From: Eutypa lata
Taxonomy: Eukaryota; Ascomycota; Sordariomycetes; Xylariales; Diatrypaceae
Assembly: GCA_022661535.1 (NCBI GenBank)
Contig: JAKULF010000006.1
Span: 3,467,001-3,531,000 of the forward strand
Length of the DNA: 64,000 nt
Reading direction: 5' to 3'
Shown in pieces: positions 11,652-23,764 of the stretch (the first letter of the stretch is position 1; every line of letters starts with the position of its first letter). The position numbers and the translations under genes are program-made. Under the pieces are notes generated by a model, which ran no database searches, was not told the origin of the DNA, and worked only from the letters and a program-made list of their open reading frames with translations.

Positions 11652-12841
11652 ATGTCTGGACTCACTCCTTCGTTTGTTATTGCCCTTGTTGGTGCTGGCG
11701 GCAAGTTGGGGACTTACATATCGCATGGGATCAAGAACTCACCCTACGACTTTGAGATTCGTACGCTGTCGCGTAAGGCCGAGCCACCGAAGGGCAGCGA
11801 TGCTCAGAACCATTCCCAAGTCGATTTCCACAATGTAGAGCAACTGAAGGAGAGCCTGAAAGGATGCCATTTTCTGATCAATTGCATGGGAACTTCGGGT
11901 AGCTACCATACATCAAAGATGAATCTCATCCACGCAGCAGCAGCGGCGGGAGTATACGGATACATTACTAGGTAAACCGACCTACTAGCAAGTGTTGACC
12001 AAAATTGGAATGACTGCTGAGAAACTATAGCGACTTCGGAGTTGATTACAATGTCCCCAATGACCACTTCGATCACCCTGTTTGGCATGAGAAGCGACAA
12101 CATGTCGAGTACTCTAAAAGCCAGGGGTTGCGCACGCTCGCGATTTGGTAAGTACCAAAATTTACAGGTTTCAGCATGAAATGCGACTTGCCAGTTCCAG
12201 AGTGCAAAAGGCATACGCTGACCAGATCAAGCGTCGGTCTATTCCAGGAGGGCCCATTTGGTGCATTCGGTCCGTGGCATGGCTTTGACGTCGACTCGCG
12301 AACTTTCATAGTCGCAGGAACTGGACATGAACCCATCTCAGTCACTAGCAAGATCGACATCGGAGCTGCCGTCGCACGAATATGCCATATCGTTCTGACC
12401 ACCGAAGCTACGCAGGAACCTTCGGGGTTTCAACCTTTGGCTGGCAAGGACTACGTAAGAATCAGCGGCCAAGCACTCACGCCCCACGACGTCATCGGTA
12501 TAATTCACCGGCACGGCGAAGCTGAGGACCGGAAAGATGAGGACAGATCGAGGGACTGGAAGGTACAGGCGCTCATCAGTGACGAGCAGCGTGCAGCATT
12601 TCAGGCCTCAATGAAGCTGGTGGCCATGGATGAAGCCGCAGAAGCAGCTATTGGTGCTGATGCGGACTTCGACCCCCAGTTTGCGAACGATATTGCTGGG
12701 CGGGTCTTCAGGGCCATGGGTGATGGTACCTTGCACCTTGCAGAGAACGATAATGAGCTCCTCAACCCCGGTGAGAAGTATTGGAAATGGACGTCATTGA
12801 CTAATTTTGAGCGTGACACCAAGCCAAAGACTTTGTGGTGA
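11652..12841 (+). CDS. NmrA-like / isoflavone-reductase-like NAD(P)-binding protein
   Basis: Atypical SDR. The N-terminal Rossmann motif VGAGGKLGTYI is at about residues 13-23, followed by a Ser/Arg cofactor turn (TLSRKAEPP). Conserved INCMG and IHAAAAAGV strands follow. My splice model is exons 11652-11971, 12031-12147 and 12232-12841. It is phase-consistent and gives 348 residues, joining LRTLAI to VGLFQEGPFGAFG. This family reduces C=C or C=O bonds in phenylpropanoid and quinone-like substrates, or acts as a redox sensor (NmrA). Inside an enzyme cluster the reductase role is more likely. The last acceptor (atcaag) was chosen because only it keeps the frame. Confidence 0.82.
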
Positions 12842-13176
12842 ATAAAGTCTGGACTCGCTGGAGATACCACTCTTAACGATAGTATTTTATTGTTGCATTT
12901 GGGGGACAGGGCGTGTTTGCATCGGTTTCTGTATATAATTGTGGATGCACAATCGTATTGCAACTTTCACAGCATAAATTATTATCGTAGAAGCTCTCCG
13001 CTCTAGTTATTAGCAATCTTGAGATATATATAAAAGAAGTGCCTGAAGGTTTTAATTTAGTGAGGAGAATGTCTGGTAATAAGTTGCATAACCGCTGAAC
13101 CTGGCTTAACTGTCTGATTAATCTACTGTAAAATCCAATCGCAGTAGTGCATATCATTCATTGTATAGGTCTGCTG
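12842..13176. other. Convergent intergenic region
   Basis: 335 bp between the NmrA-like gene (+) and carboxylesterase (-) stops. AT-rich 3' regions only. No gene seen. Confidence 0.5.
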
Positions 13177-14974
13177 TTACTGGCCGGCTAGAAACAATGA
13201 CAGCGCAGTAGACACGGCATCCAACTCCGAATCATCAACAAAATAAAGTATAGAACCCCTCTTCGTTTCCTGTGTGGTAACCGGCCCAGTAACCTCATCT
13301 GAAGGACCAAAGATCTTAGATGTAGCATTCTCGCTGTACGGTGCCCATGGTGCGTCCCCGTTTGCGAATCTAATCATATCACGAGCAAATCTCTTCGCCG
13401 ATTGTACTTGCGCAGGACCTAAGAAGTTATTGAAGTTTTGGAAGAGGAAGGCAACGTCAAGAACGTGACTGGAGTGCCCCTTGAAGCGACCATCCCAGGG
13501 GTTTTTCTCACAAAACCCGTACAGGTATGATTTAAAACCCCACCCTCGTGCATATGCGACTGCCGGCGCGTAGAAGGCAATATCATTGATGAATCTTAGA
13601 ACGGCCATGGTTGCATCTTCTTTGGGGAGTGTTTCTGAGATGCCGTAGACCTCCAATATAGTACTAATGATATCGGGTCGTGTTGAGAGACTCTTCTTAA
13701 TACTTGTAATAAAACTGGCCGCTGGATTGGGGCGATGTTCAACCGCGCCGACCATAATAGATGCCTAGACCTATATCAGCCGAAGTTTTCAACTACCTTC
13801 TTTTGGGACTACTCACATCAAACTGGTTATTGCCAACGCAAAAACTCTTTAACCATTCCTTTCCAGGTAGGTTAGGGATTCGGGGATCATTGATTAACTT
13901 GAAGTTCGTGTGGTATGGGATGATATCTCCGTCTATTAAGGGGGTCCATAAATGGGTCATTGGAAGCTTAGACATTAGCTCTTCAGTGGGTAGAGTGAAG
14001 AGTGCTTCAATACGCTTGTCCGTCGTCATGGATGCGAGTCCCAAACTTTCGAGGAGGCTTGCATAAAGGCCCTCGTGAACTTGTGGAGGCAGAGGTTTCA
14101 AGAGGAGAGCTGTTCCACCCATGCTAATAACTCGGTCGAATACTGGCTCCTGGGAATATAGATGGAGGGTTGCCGATGCTGCGTTGCGTGTAAGTAGCTA
14201 TCGTGAACGCAATATAGATCAAGACACTTACCTCCTCCAGCACTCTCACCGCAAACTGTGATGTTTCCAGGATCCCCGCCAAACCCTGCTATATTTTTCT
14301 TGATCCACTCAAACGCGACTCTTTGATCTCTCAGTCCATTGTTTCCAGGAATGCCTGCAACACGGAGCTCTTCTGAAGTCAGAAACCCGAAAATTCCCGT
14401 TCGATAACTACACTCATGGTTAGGGCTAGTTATACATAGGAAGGATAAATGAACAAACTTTATGCTGATTCCAATCACTGGCCTCCTTTCTTCAATGGAC
14501 AGTTGCACAAATTTGACGAAATCATATTGGGGCCATGAGTTACCCCCAATGGCAAGGCCGCCACCGTGCAGGAATACGAAAACCGGGAGCTTTCTGCCCT
14601 CCAAACCACCACTAGGGACCGTGATGTTGAGATTCAGTCCCTCCAACTCCGACGACTTGAATGTGGGACTGGGGAGAGACTTCTGAATCAATGAGAATTC
14701 GAAATCGCAGCCAACTGGTGAGGTAACAACGGAAGGCCTGATAATGCCAGATATTAGCTAGAAACTCGGAAGGGAAGACGGAAATAGGGAAGCCGCGAGT
14801 TTACCCAAAATCTGTTGCATCTATGACTTCTGAGGTGGAGTTAGGATGGTGAAGCTGAGCCTCGGCGAACTGACTCTCTAGAGACGCGTATTTTAGTCCG
14901 AGATACTGCTCTACACCAGGAGCTGACTTGGAAATCAAGGTTCCCAGTAAAGGATGCTCTAGTGTGTGTGGCAT
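13177..14974 (-). CDS. Type-B carboxylesterase
   Basis: Alpha/beta-hydrolase of the carboxylesterase/lipase type-B family, read in about five exons. The start at 14974 gives MPHTLEHPLLG. The oxyanion-hole motif HGGGLAIGG is near 14540, and the nucleophile elbow GESAGG near 14240 lies just before an intron. The catalytic acid is probably in the region after WTPLIDGDIIP. A possible catalytic His (GHSSHVLDVAFLF) lies near 13460. Introns are at about 14700-14805, 14395-14460, 14155-14230 and 13755-13815. It ends ...SLFLAGQ at 13177. There is no obvious signal peptide, so it is probably intracellular. It is likely to cleave an ester or lactone intermediate of the cluster (inference). Confidence 0.88.
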
Positions 14975-16197
14975 GGTGCTAACAAGAAGCCAACCTCATT
15001 ATTTGCACCTCTTCAAGTTATTGATTTCTCCAAGAGGTATCTATCAAATTTATGTGCAAGCAAGAAGCTCCACGTACTATTAAGGGTGGTTATCGTTGTG
15101 GTGGGGTTTGCCGAAACGGGTAGTATAAGCAAGGCAGTGGCCAAGCGGGGGGGCATCAGGACCTAACAACCTTGAATATGGAAGGTGGCAGGTTGCAGGT
15201 TGCAGATGGTATCCAAGGCGTGGAAACGCTTCGTTAATATGACCGTACATAAACGCCCAGAAGACTCATCACAGGAGTTCATAAGAACAGGAGGAATCCC
15301 AGCGCCTCAAACTTCAAAACCAATTCGTGTCTCATAACCAGTGGGGACGGGAAGACCGCTATACATCGATGTCTGTGCCACAGCAAGACTCCGTTGGATC
15401 TGCCGAAAAATAAGCTGAATGATTAGCAAGCCATCTGGGCCAGTTTTGAGTATAAGAAGGACAGCAACAAGATAAGAGAAGTGCCGGATGCTCACTTGGA
15501 CCAAGTTCCAAGGTACATAACGGGCCTGCAACTACCAATAACAGCATTTGCAAAACCAAGTCTCGACATCAAGACGTCACTCGGATAACTGCCCAGGACG
15601 ATTTCGGGTGGGTTGGATGGATTGTTGTCGACTGCCGAGTCCTTTCAATGGATCCCTCCTGTCTTGCAGAGTATTGTTTCGGGAAGCACAACCATTCCAT
15701 GTCAGACTCTTGACAAAAAGATTGGCACGCCTCGCACTGTCCCCACACCCCCTATCCTTCTATTTTGCCCATATGGGCCCAAGCAGCTATCCCTAATATA
15801 ATTTTGTATCTGGTTCTTATTTTTGCTGCCCAGTAAGCTAATCCCAGTAACACCCCGCGTTTGCATTCATTACTAAAGGCTTACCCCAGACCCCATGAAC
15901 GCGTTAAACTAAGACGATTGGACGCCCCAACCCCCGGTGCACCGGCTAGCTGAAATCATGTAAGCTAAGACCAGGTAGGCACGTATGAGCCAGTCTCATC
16001 TGCTGCAGCTCTAGATACTTCCCCGCATACATGCTTGACCAGTCCTTGGCATTCTGGCAATACTGCTGCTATCCTCATTTCATTCCTTTAGGTATCTTTC
16101 CTGGATCGAACCAGATATCGTATGTTGTAGCGTCTCAGTAACCAATGCCGCCGTTTAACTACACACGCGCAATGAAAACATCGGTGACGGCGCAGCC
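14975..16197. promoter_or_regulatory. Long divergent promoter region, esterase(-)/regulator(+)
   Basis: 1.2 kb between divergent start codons. Small ORFs on both strands lack coding signatures. It is a natural site for autoregulation by the adjacent C2H2 factor, but no repeated operator was recognised by eye. Confidence 0.45.
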
Positions 16198-18937
16198 ATG
16201 AACGCCGTATTTTCGGTGAACCGGCAACACCAGCCGCACCAGCCTGTCTCGCAGCGAGACCCGGGAGGCGATCGTGTGCGGCGCTACGAATGTTCACACT
16301 GCCAAAGATCATTCTCTCGTTCGGAGCATCTCAAGAGGCATGAAAGAGGCCGTAAGCATCGTGTTGACACGCAATATTCAAACGAGGAGCTAATCACGGC
16401 CTCTGACAGATACCAATGAGCGACCGTTTAAGTGTTTACATTGTAGGAGAGCATTCGTTCGCAGAGATATTCTCTCCCGGCATTCCAAATCTTTTCATCC
16501 AGATCTCGAAGAGCTTGACAGTTCGATACCAGATGCGGCAGCGCGGACGACTGTATTAAGCAAGTCTCCTGTTGTGTCGGCCACAGATCAAATGCCACAT
16601 GGGTCGACATCTCCAAGTAGTTATTCGTCGCCTTCATATGGTGTGTTGTAACCTCGCTTGTAAAATATCCTTCGAAGCATATCTAACTAATATTGGGCAC
16701 CAGGAGACAGCCCTCTTCCTACTACCTTGGAACCCACTAAACGAACCAGTGAAATGAATGATCTCTCCCATCAAACTCCTTCCATGCCACCCCCACAGCC
16801 ACGAATTCAGATAGAATCCCCTGGCCAGCCTTGCGACGACAACTCTATGTCCAATGACACCGTGGTGGTAGCTTCACAACAACACCCACACGTGAGATCT
16901 ACTGCCCATTTGAACAATCACCAAACAACCAGCTTCGATGATGTTGACACCTCCTGGACCGAGGGTCATCAGGACATCAGCGACAATCACTTCTCATATG
17001 ATGCTAACGCCATTAATTCTGCAGTGGTCAATGGCGCTCTTTTTGATGGGTCAGGCTTCCAGGACAGTTACAGTCCCATTTACAGCCATTCCGCGGACTT
17101 TCTGAGTACTTTAATATTTCAACCTACAAATGATAAAAGTGTATCACTTCAACCTAACGCTATGCTGTTTCCTTCGGCTTCTCCGAGAACAAACCAAAAT
17201 CTCTACCGATCCTCTACACACGCCATTACCGCCTCGGGGGAAGGAGACCGCAGCCAAAATGCGTTGCCTATAGGCAAACAAGATCCCTCATGGATGCAAC
17301 GAGGAAATAACGGGGTTCATAGCTCGGGAAAGGGGATGTTGTATGCTGAGAAGCTGCAAACTCTTTACCCATTAATATGCCCCGATATCGATGCGCTTCC
17401 AACAACTAACGCATTTCTTCGGTATACAGACTTCTATTTCAAGTACTATAGCCCGCATCTTCCATTCTTGCGCAAACCATCCTTCGATCTTTGGTCGGTT
17501 TTCCCAGGTCTGGCATTTTCTGTGGCATCGATTGGAGCGATTTATGCAGCTGAACACGAGACCGCATTTGATTTGCATTGCATCTCCAAACGTCTTTTGA
17601 AACAATTTGAGGAAGAGACGGCTTTCTCGAAATCAAAGCCTCCCTTAGGATCGGTGCAGGCCCAGCTTTTAAACATGATGTTCGCGGCTTGGAGTGGAGA
17701 TGCACGAGGCGCAAAGTATGCCAGCAGTCTGCAAAGTTCAGTCGTCGCAGTAAGTTCTCTGGGCCCTATGTATGGAAAAAAAAGTTTTGCTTGGCGTACA
17801 GCGAGCATGTAGAGCGATAGCTAATTAGTGATCTCAAAAGAACGCGAAACAGTTAGTGAAGGATGCGGAGAAGGACTTTGTGCGAGAAAATAAGCCTGGA
17901 CGCGTCCCAGACAGAAACCATGAATATGAGGAGGTCAAAAGGTACTGCGAAGAGATCTGATCGTGCGATGAATGAAAAAGTTAACTATCTGTAGACTTTT
18001 CTATGCCGTTTACCTCGCGTCGGCTTCCTTCAGTTCCGCCTTCGGAGAAAATCCTCTGCTATTCAACCACGATTGCTTGTCTATTCGACTTCCCTGTCAA
18101 GAAGAGGAGTGGGCGCAGGAACGACAAAGCTCACAGGGTACTCTGTTTACGGCGTCAATAGCTCCCATGACACTCGGTCAAGCTCTTTCTATACTTTCAA
18201 AGGGACAAAAGCATGAGTTCAGCTCGTTTCAAATACGAATTCTGATTGCTGCCGTTTACGTGGAATTCTGGCAGGCTGCCTGCCATTCGCCTGTAAGCGC
18301 AGATGACGGCCAGGGCTCTTGGAAAGATAGGATACATCAATTACTTGAAGCTTGGAATACTTGCTTGCATTCAGGGTCTAAGAGACGAGTGGAATCTACG
18401 AGCACCTGTGAGTTGATGACGATGGAGACCTCACTTGAGTTTGATGCTTTGGCCTTGTATCGGCATATCAAAGTTGGGCTTGTCTATCCTTTGCGCCACT
18501 TAGCCCAGCAGTTCAGCGAGAACGATGCGGCAGCGGAAGCTATTGCCAGTGCCCTGTGGTGTCTTCGAAGTCAAGTTCATCGATCATCGGAGATGACAAA
18601 AGTCATGAGCCATTGTCTAGAAACTCTTCAACTCCCTCTTAGTAGAGGAGCGCGATTCATCGCCCGTACAGGTCCACTGTACTGGGGCGTCGAGCATGTC
18701 CCGCTCGGTTCAATCCTATGCGTGTTGCTTTGTCTTTGGACGAGTCGCTTCAATGAATCTGGAGCACCACCCATTAACGAGATGGAAGAGTCAATTCTAG
18801 AGCAGTTAATGACTATGTTACGTGACGCTGGTTTTCGTCCTCGAATCCAAAATCTCCCTTCGATGCTGGCTGGAATTTGGGAGACGATGTTAGATAGCTC
18901 CTGTTATGTTTGGATGGGTAAGGCATCCGAAGCATAA
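16198..18937 (+). CDS. C2H2 zinc-finger transcription factor with fungal-specific (MHR) domain
   Basis: Pathway-regulator architecture. Two C2H2 fingers occupy the N-terminus. The first is YECSHCQRSFSRSEHLKRH. After an intron comes a TNERPFKC linker and a second finger ending LSRHSKSFH. A Ser/Pro/Gln-rich linker follows, then a helical fungal_trans-like region (from about PLICPDIDALPTTNAFLRYTDFYF to the C-terminus). Introns lie at about 16352-16410, 16642-16702, 17749-17842 and 17941-17994. The last joins ...EYEEVK to RLFYAVYLASAS. It ends ...MGKASEA at 18937. Nuclear, probably binding DNA at cluster promoters. It is the only transcription factor in the cluster, so it is the best candidate for its switch. 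Confidence 0.87.
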
Positions 18938-19385
18938 GCACACCCTCAGTTGCTCCAGGTACTAATAGACTCACAGTTACCCCTGAGTATGCGAAGGTAT
19001 ATAAATCACTCAGACAACATTTTGCTGAAGATCAGGCGACGCCCTGTACTGATGGTAGTTGATCTACAATCATCTACAAGCGCAAGTAAGGCAAGCCGCC
19101 ACTTGCGCGCCAGAGTACTGCTGTACGACTTACTAGCTTCAGCAGGAAGAAGCTCGCGACTACAGCGCACAAGAAAGATTCCCTTCGCTGCAAGTAGCAA
19201 CTTACCGGCGATGTTTCGTAGAGGTCAATGACCAAAAAGGGGGATAGGCGTGAAAGATTACACTGTAGCAGTAGGAGGAACAAGGACAAGCGGTATACTG
19301 GAGTGTGAAGTCGACAAATTACATGCTAAGCGCACTCTCATGACGAGATCTATTGTGGAGTACGTAACACCAGAAGAATCGGTAA
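18938..19385. other. Convergent intergenic region
   Basis: 448 bp between the regulator (+) and the dehydrogenase (-). The short ORFs here show no family features. Nothing else seen. Confidence 0.45.
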
Positions 19386-20404
19386 CTAGTCTAAAGCCTT
19401 ACCGTCGTCCTCAGCAAATAGTCTATATATACTTCTACAATCCTTGCCAGCACATCTATCGCTCTTGACTGCCCGACCAAAAGTATCCTGGACAACTTCA
19501 GATAAAACGCTCTTGGCACCAACTTCTTTCCCCAGATCAACAGCCATATCAATAACTCCCTTGCACAACTCGACCGAGAAGCCTCCTTCGAAGTCCTTTG
19601 CCGAGGCTGCCGTAGCGGTTACACCTTTGACGGGGTTTTGATCTAAGCTGTTATAGCACTTCCCGGAAGATACGTTGATGACGCCTGCTAAGACCTTAGG
19701 GTCAAGACCATACCGTACACCCATGTTCATTGCCTCGGAGACGCCGAGTATAGACACCGCGGATAGGTAATTGTTGATTTGCTTCGTTGCCAGCCCAGCT
19801 CCGGCAGGCCCGCAGTAGAAGATATTTCCGGCCTTTCCCATGGTCCCAACGACAGCGCGCACGCGATCGGCGACCTCTTGACTGTTGGTACCGATCATGA
19901 AAGTCAGGCTTCCGGCCGCTGCGCCGTTGGGCCCACCAGAGACGGGTGCATCGGCGAAATCGCCAAGTCCTGAGTTCCCGACCTCCTCGCGGATGAGAAG
20001 CGAGGTCTTCACGTCGATGGTTGAGCAGTCGACGAAGAGCTTTAGCGTCCTACTCCTAGGAATTGATAATAGACCAGTCTCGGGTCTTAGGAACACGTCT
20101 TGGACGTGGGGGCCTTTGGGGAGCATGGTGATAATGACGTCCTGGGTTTCTCTTAGCATTCCGACTGCATTTTCCCTTCCGAGTTCAGGGCGCCACTTAC
20201 GGCCTTCTCTGCGACTGCCCGAGGAGTATTCTCGGCAGTAATCAAGCCCTCTGTCTCGGCAATGAATTTGTCCCTCCTTGCCTGAACCAGCTCGCAGACC
20301 ACGAGTGTAGACGACTTGGGCATTTGGGCCCTCAAACTCTGAGCCATGCCCCAGCCCATGATGCCGAGCCCTATAAACCCATAGGTAACTTCTGGCAGCG
20401 CCAT
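19386..20404 (-). CDS. 3-hydroxyisobutyrate dehydrogenase-like beta-hydroxyacid dehydrogenase
   Basis: Two-exon gene (20201-20404 and 19386-20141) giving 319 residues, in frame through an intron that opens with GTAAGT. The N-terminal Rossmann motif FIGLGIMGWGMA is at residues 10-21. The substrate-binding stretch DAPVSGGPNGAAAGSL and the catalytic-lysine motif GAGLATKQINN are both intact. The C-terminus AGKDCRSIYRLF is typical of fungal HIBADH-like enzymes. Family members oxidise beta-hydroxyacids or reduce short aldehydes with NAD(P). In valine catabolism HIBADH is mitochondrial. Here no clear targeting peptide is visible, so a cluster-specific cytosolic role is plausible. Confidence 0.88.
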
Positions 20405-22145
20405 TTGATTCTGTAGAAGTCGATACTATATGGATAGAGTGAATAGATGTTGAACAGGAATATATGGAGAAGTATTTGCTAAAGGCAAGTTGTCAGGCCT
20501 GAACGCCATCACGTAAGCTCTTGGGTCGATCATGCCACCTTATAATGCCTTACCTTTAGGGGTGACGATGTGGATGAGAGGACACTCTAATTAAGCCCCC
20601 CCGCATAAAATACAACAGAATATCAATATCATTTTCGCTACCTCCCGAGGTCCTATCCAAGATAGTGAAGCTATGGCCTCTCGAGCAAAGATCCTCCTTA
20701 GTCAGCCGCATTCAGCTACAAAATTTGTGTTGAAATGATCACAAGTGGAGTTATCAGAATTTCAGACTTTCTGATATTTTAGCATTTCTTTTACTGAAGG
20801 ATATTCTTCTCCCTCCTCACCGGTCATAGCCTTTGCGGAGCGTCTACCGACCCTGATTTCGAAGACATCTGTTTGGAGATGTTTGGAGATGTTTGAAGAT
20901 GTTCACATTTGGTTTGAAGAATCGCCATGAGTTTGCCGGCGATATCTACGTATAGAACTCTTGCAAATAGGGTCGTAGTTCAGCTACTCTGGCCAAGCAA
21001 TAACTTGTCATATAGTGAGAGTGCCAAGCCCAGCGTTCAAGCGGGCTCGGCCTCATCCAATTCAAGGCTAGAGTAACGTTTCTTGCTAAGTGGCGGGCGC
21101 GGGGGATTATGTGGCCAAGACTTGGCATGGAGCGCAAGCAACGCAGTTTGTTAAGTACGTGTCTAGATCTACGTAGATCCAGACCAATGTTAAGGTATTA
21201 ATAGTCTTAGTCGGCGTTAAAACGATGAAATTTGCCGAGAAGACAATGCTCGATTAGTAAATGTGAAGCTCGAACTTAGGACCCCGAAGCTACTTCGCCA
21301 GGCGGCTGCTCTTCACTGCTTCGAATGCCAAGCACAATCTTATGTGGGGGTGGAGGGGAGAGAAGAATTGGAGAGCTGAATAGGGGAGAGCTTTGACATC
21401 TATCTGATTACCCCATGCGGTAACCCCACCCCCTCCCCCGCCCCCGCCCCCGTTTTCACCTGACCCCTAGTTAATACCCCACAGGAGATCGGTCTCTATA
21501 GATAGATCACACGGGCCGAGAACTTTACGAGAGACGTGGATGTGGAGGTTTTGTTAATCTTATGAAACGCAGTGCCGACAGTGCCAGGGCTTAGGTATAC
21601 ACCCAAGCAGTAGACAATTTCTTTTTACGCAGCTCGCACTGTCCCCGCATCTGCGCAAAGCACGGTTTTAGGTGGTGTAGTCACAGTGTGAAGAGTGTGA
21701 ATTATGATCTGCATCAATTAAATTGCCCGCCGCTTGACACCCTTTTCATGTTCCAAGGGCATTTTCATTTGAAGTCGACTTTAATATATAGACAAGTATT
21801 GGTTTACCAGGAGCAGTACATGTAGCTCCGTAGTAAAATCCCGACAAACTCGCCCCGAGTTTTATACAGGATGTATAAGAAGAAGGCAGCGATGTACCGA
21901 ATTTCTGTGAGCATATCAACTAAGAGCGTGTGTAGAATGAGATCGTGATTACACTGAGGCCACGTTGGGACCATAGAATATAAAGAACTATACGTGATAG
22001 TGAATGATGTATTAACTTTGCAAACCAATAATACAAGGGCAATAAAGCCACTTTATCCATAGATTGCAGAGACGTAGAAGTCAGCATCCGGTCTTTCCAT
22101 CGACGCCTCTGATCCTCGATGGTAGCCTCCGGCTAGGAAATAATA
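20405..22145. other. Intergenic, 1.74 kb, with low-complexity patches
   Basis: No gene supported. It contains the promoter of the dehydrogenase, a three-copy 10-bp tandem repeat (20871-20900), and a C-rich tract with CCCCCG steps (about 21423-21452). Small ORFs on either strand lack recognisable motifs. Confidence 0.5.
20871..20900. repeat. 10-bp tandem repeat, three copies
   Basis: The unit GTTTGGAGAT occurs twice exactly and a third time with one G-to-A change. Short and probably slippage-derived. Confidence 0.85.
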
Positions 22146-23153
22146 TCAAAGCTGGCCAGGAAAGAATCTACCCAAGCCTTTTGCGGTCTTCTCCCAAGCG
22201 GCATCGTGCGCAAATACCACTTCAACATGCCCTAGATCTGTCTCACCATGGGCGACCTTTCTGACCAAGTCTAGCGTCCTCTGTGCCACTTCCTTATCCG
22301 CATGGATGCAGCACAAGATAGCAGGATTCGTCTCATCCGTCCACGTTGCGATCTCCTTCTCTCCGCTGACTAGCCGTGGATCATGCGCTGAATCACCAGC
22401 TAGATACACGTAATTGCCATTTTCAAGGCGACACAGCAGGTTCAGATGGCCTGGAAGATGTCCTGGCGCTGAGATAACGTAGATGCTGCCATCTCCAAAT
22501 AGGTCAATAGCGGCATCAAAGATGCTCTTCAGTCTCCAGGGTTGCCTGAAGTTGGCATCCCGCCGTCCGTCGTTGGAGCTTGCCTTGCCTTCTCCTCGCT
22601 CAGCTCCTTCGCTGCACCCGTCCTGATGTGGATTTCGGGAGCCCTCCGGATCTTCCAGCTCTATCGTTCTATCCCTCGGCAAAATGCCAGCCTCGAAGTG
22701 GCTGTGACTTCCATTCGTGAGCTTTCGCGCGCCGCTTAACAGATCGCAGGCACCATGTCCCACCACGAACTGCGCCGTGGGAAAGTCCGACGGCATGCCA
22801 ATGTGATCCCAGTGCACATGGCTGAGAACCACGAAATCGATATCGTCCGGGGCCAGTCCGCCGGACGCAAGCGACGTCACGACATCTGGCATGCCTGAAA
22901 CGGGTGCCCGCGTCATGGCATGCTTATAGAGGGGAGCTTCGTAGAGGGAGACATCGCGGCGGATGCCAAGGTCGAAGACGATGCGCGTCGGCTTTGCGGA
23001 GCTCGAACTCCGGTGTTGGATAAGAAATGAGAGAGATGGAACGGTACTGCGAGCCAAAGGGTCGTCAAGGGGGGTCACGAAAAACCTCTCGGGCAGGGTG
23101 AGATAGCCAGCACTTAATGCGTGGATTGAAACGGTTCCGAGTCTTGTCCCCAT
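22146..23153 (-). CDS. Metallo-beta-lactamase-fold hydrolase (AHL-lactonase-like)
   Basis: Single-exon, 335-residue protein. The zinc motif H-x-H-x-D-H appears as SHVHWDH at residues 111-117. A downstream GHLPGH His, AGDSAHD Asp and FAHDA His complete a binuclear site. The overall form ([10 protein letters not shown] start, FDLG strand) matches the lactonase/lactamase branch. A charged low-complexity insert (about residues 175-205, rich in E/G/S/R) separates the two metal-ligand sets. Such enzymes open lactone or lactam rings. Fusarium benzoxazolinone-degradation loci carry a member. Here it probably opens a cyclic ester or amide in the cluster pathway (inference). Confidence 0.9.
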   Translation of the reverse strand: MGTRLGTVSIHALSAGYLTLPERFFVTPLDDPLARSTVPSLSFLIQHRSSSSAKPTRIVFDLGIRRDVSLYEAPLYKHAMTRAPVSGMPDVVTSLASGGLAPDDIDFVVLSHVHWDHIGMPSDFPTAQFVVGHGACDLLSGARKLTNGSHSHFEAGILPRDRTIELEDPEGSRNPHQDGCSEGAERGEGKASSNDGRRDANFRQPWRLKSIFDAAIDLFGDGSIYVISAPGHLPGHLNLLCRLENGNYVYLAGDSAHDPRLVSGEKEIATWTDETNPAILCCIHADKEVAQRTLDLVRKVAHGETDLGHVEVVFAHDAAWEKTAKGLGRFFPGQL

Positions 23154-23764
23154 AGTGATAACTAATTGGTGCTGGCCTTGAGATGTTTATTTAAAATAAG
23201 GGCGGGTTCAATTACGCAGGGGTCATGAAATCAAAGTAGAGTAAGGCGGGGAAGACTGCTTCATTACGGTAGATTCTGGACCCACGCATCGACTTGTGGC
23301 AGGTAATATAGCCGCTCTCGGCGTCGTGACTCTTTGGGTGTACACTGCAATTGAACCATTGGCATTTGACATCCGCATTTCCCCATTTCACAGCTAGGTA
23401 CACTAAAAGGACCAAGAGGAGAATGCAGAATGTTCCCTGGCAACACATGAGGGTGTCATCTTCACAGCAAATATTTGTTTTGGTCTAGGGGAACTATAAT
23501 CATTCCAGATGCTTTGTGCATGTATTGCCAATCTAGTGGATTGACTACCTATTTGCCAGAACAATCGCAATGGTTTTCAAATATGAGACTTTCTCAAATC
23601 CACCTGACGTCCCATCATTGCTATTATTTTGCTGCGTCGTTTTGTTCCTTGGGTGTGACTAGTCAAACTTCGGCTTATATAGGCAGATGCTTCCACGAAT
23701 AAGCAAAGAGGCACTAATCCCGGGCTCGTACACTGGTAGCTGGTAGAAAAGGCCCTCGGAATGT
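23154..23764. other. Intergenic between MFS transporter and hydrolase
   Basis: 611 bp between two minus-strand genes. It holds the hydrolase promoter. A 78-codon minus ORF (23212-23448) opens with a hydrophobic stretch and has several Cys, but it sits in the presumed 5' UTR and has no recognised family. I do not call it a gene. Confidence 0.45.

Noticed and set aside
20158..20200. Frame break in the HIBADH-like gene
   Set aside because: A 59-bp GTAAGT intron ending CCCAG gives a clean phase-0 join of 319 residues.
23212..23448. 78-codon ORF with hydrophobic N-terminus and Cys
   Set aside because: It lies in the probable 5' UTR of the hydrolase, has no family match, and has no TATA or intron support.
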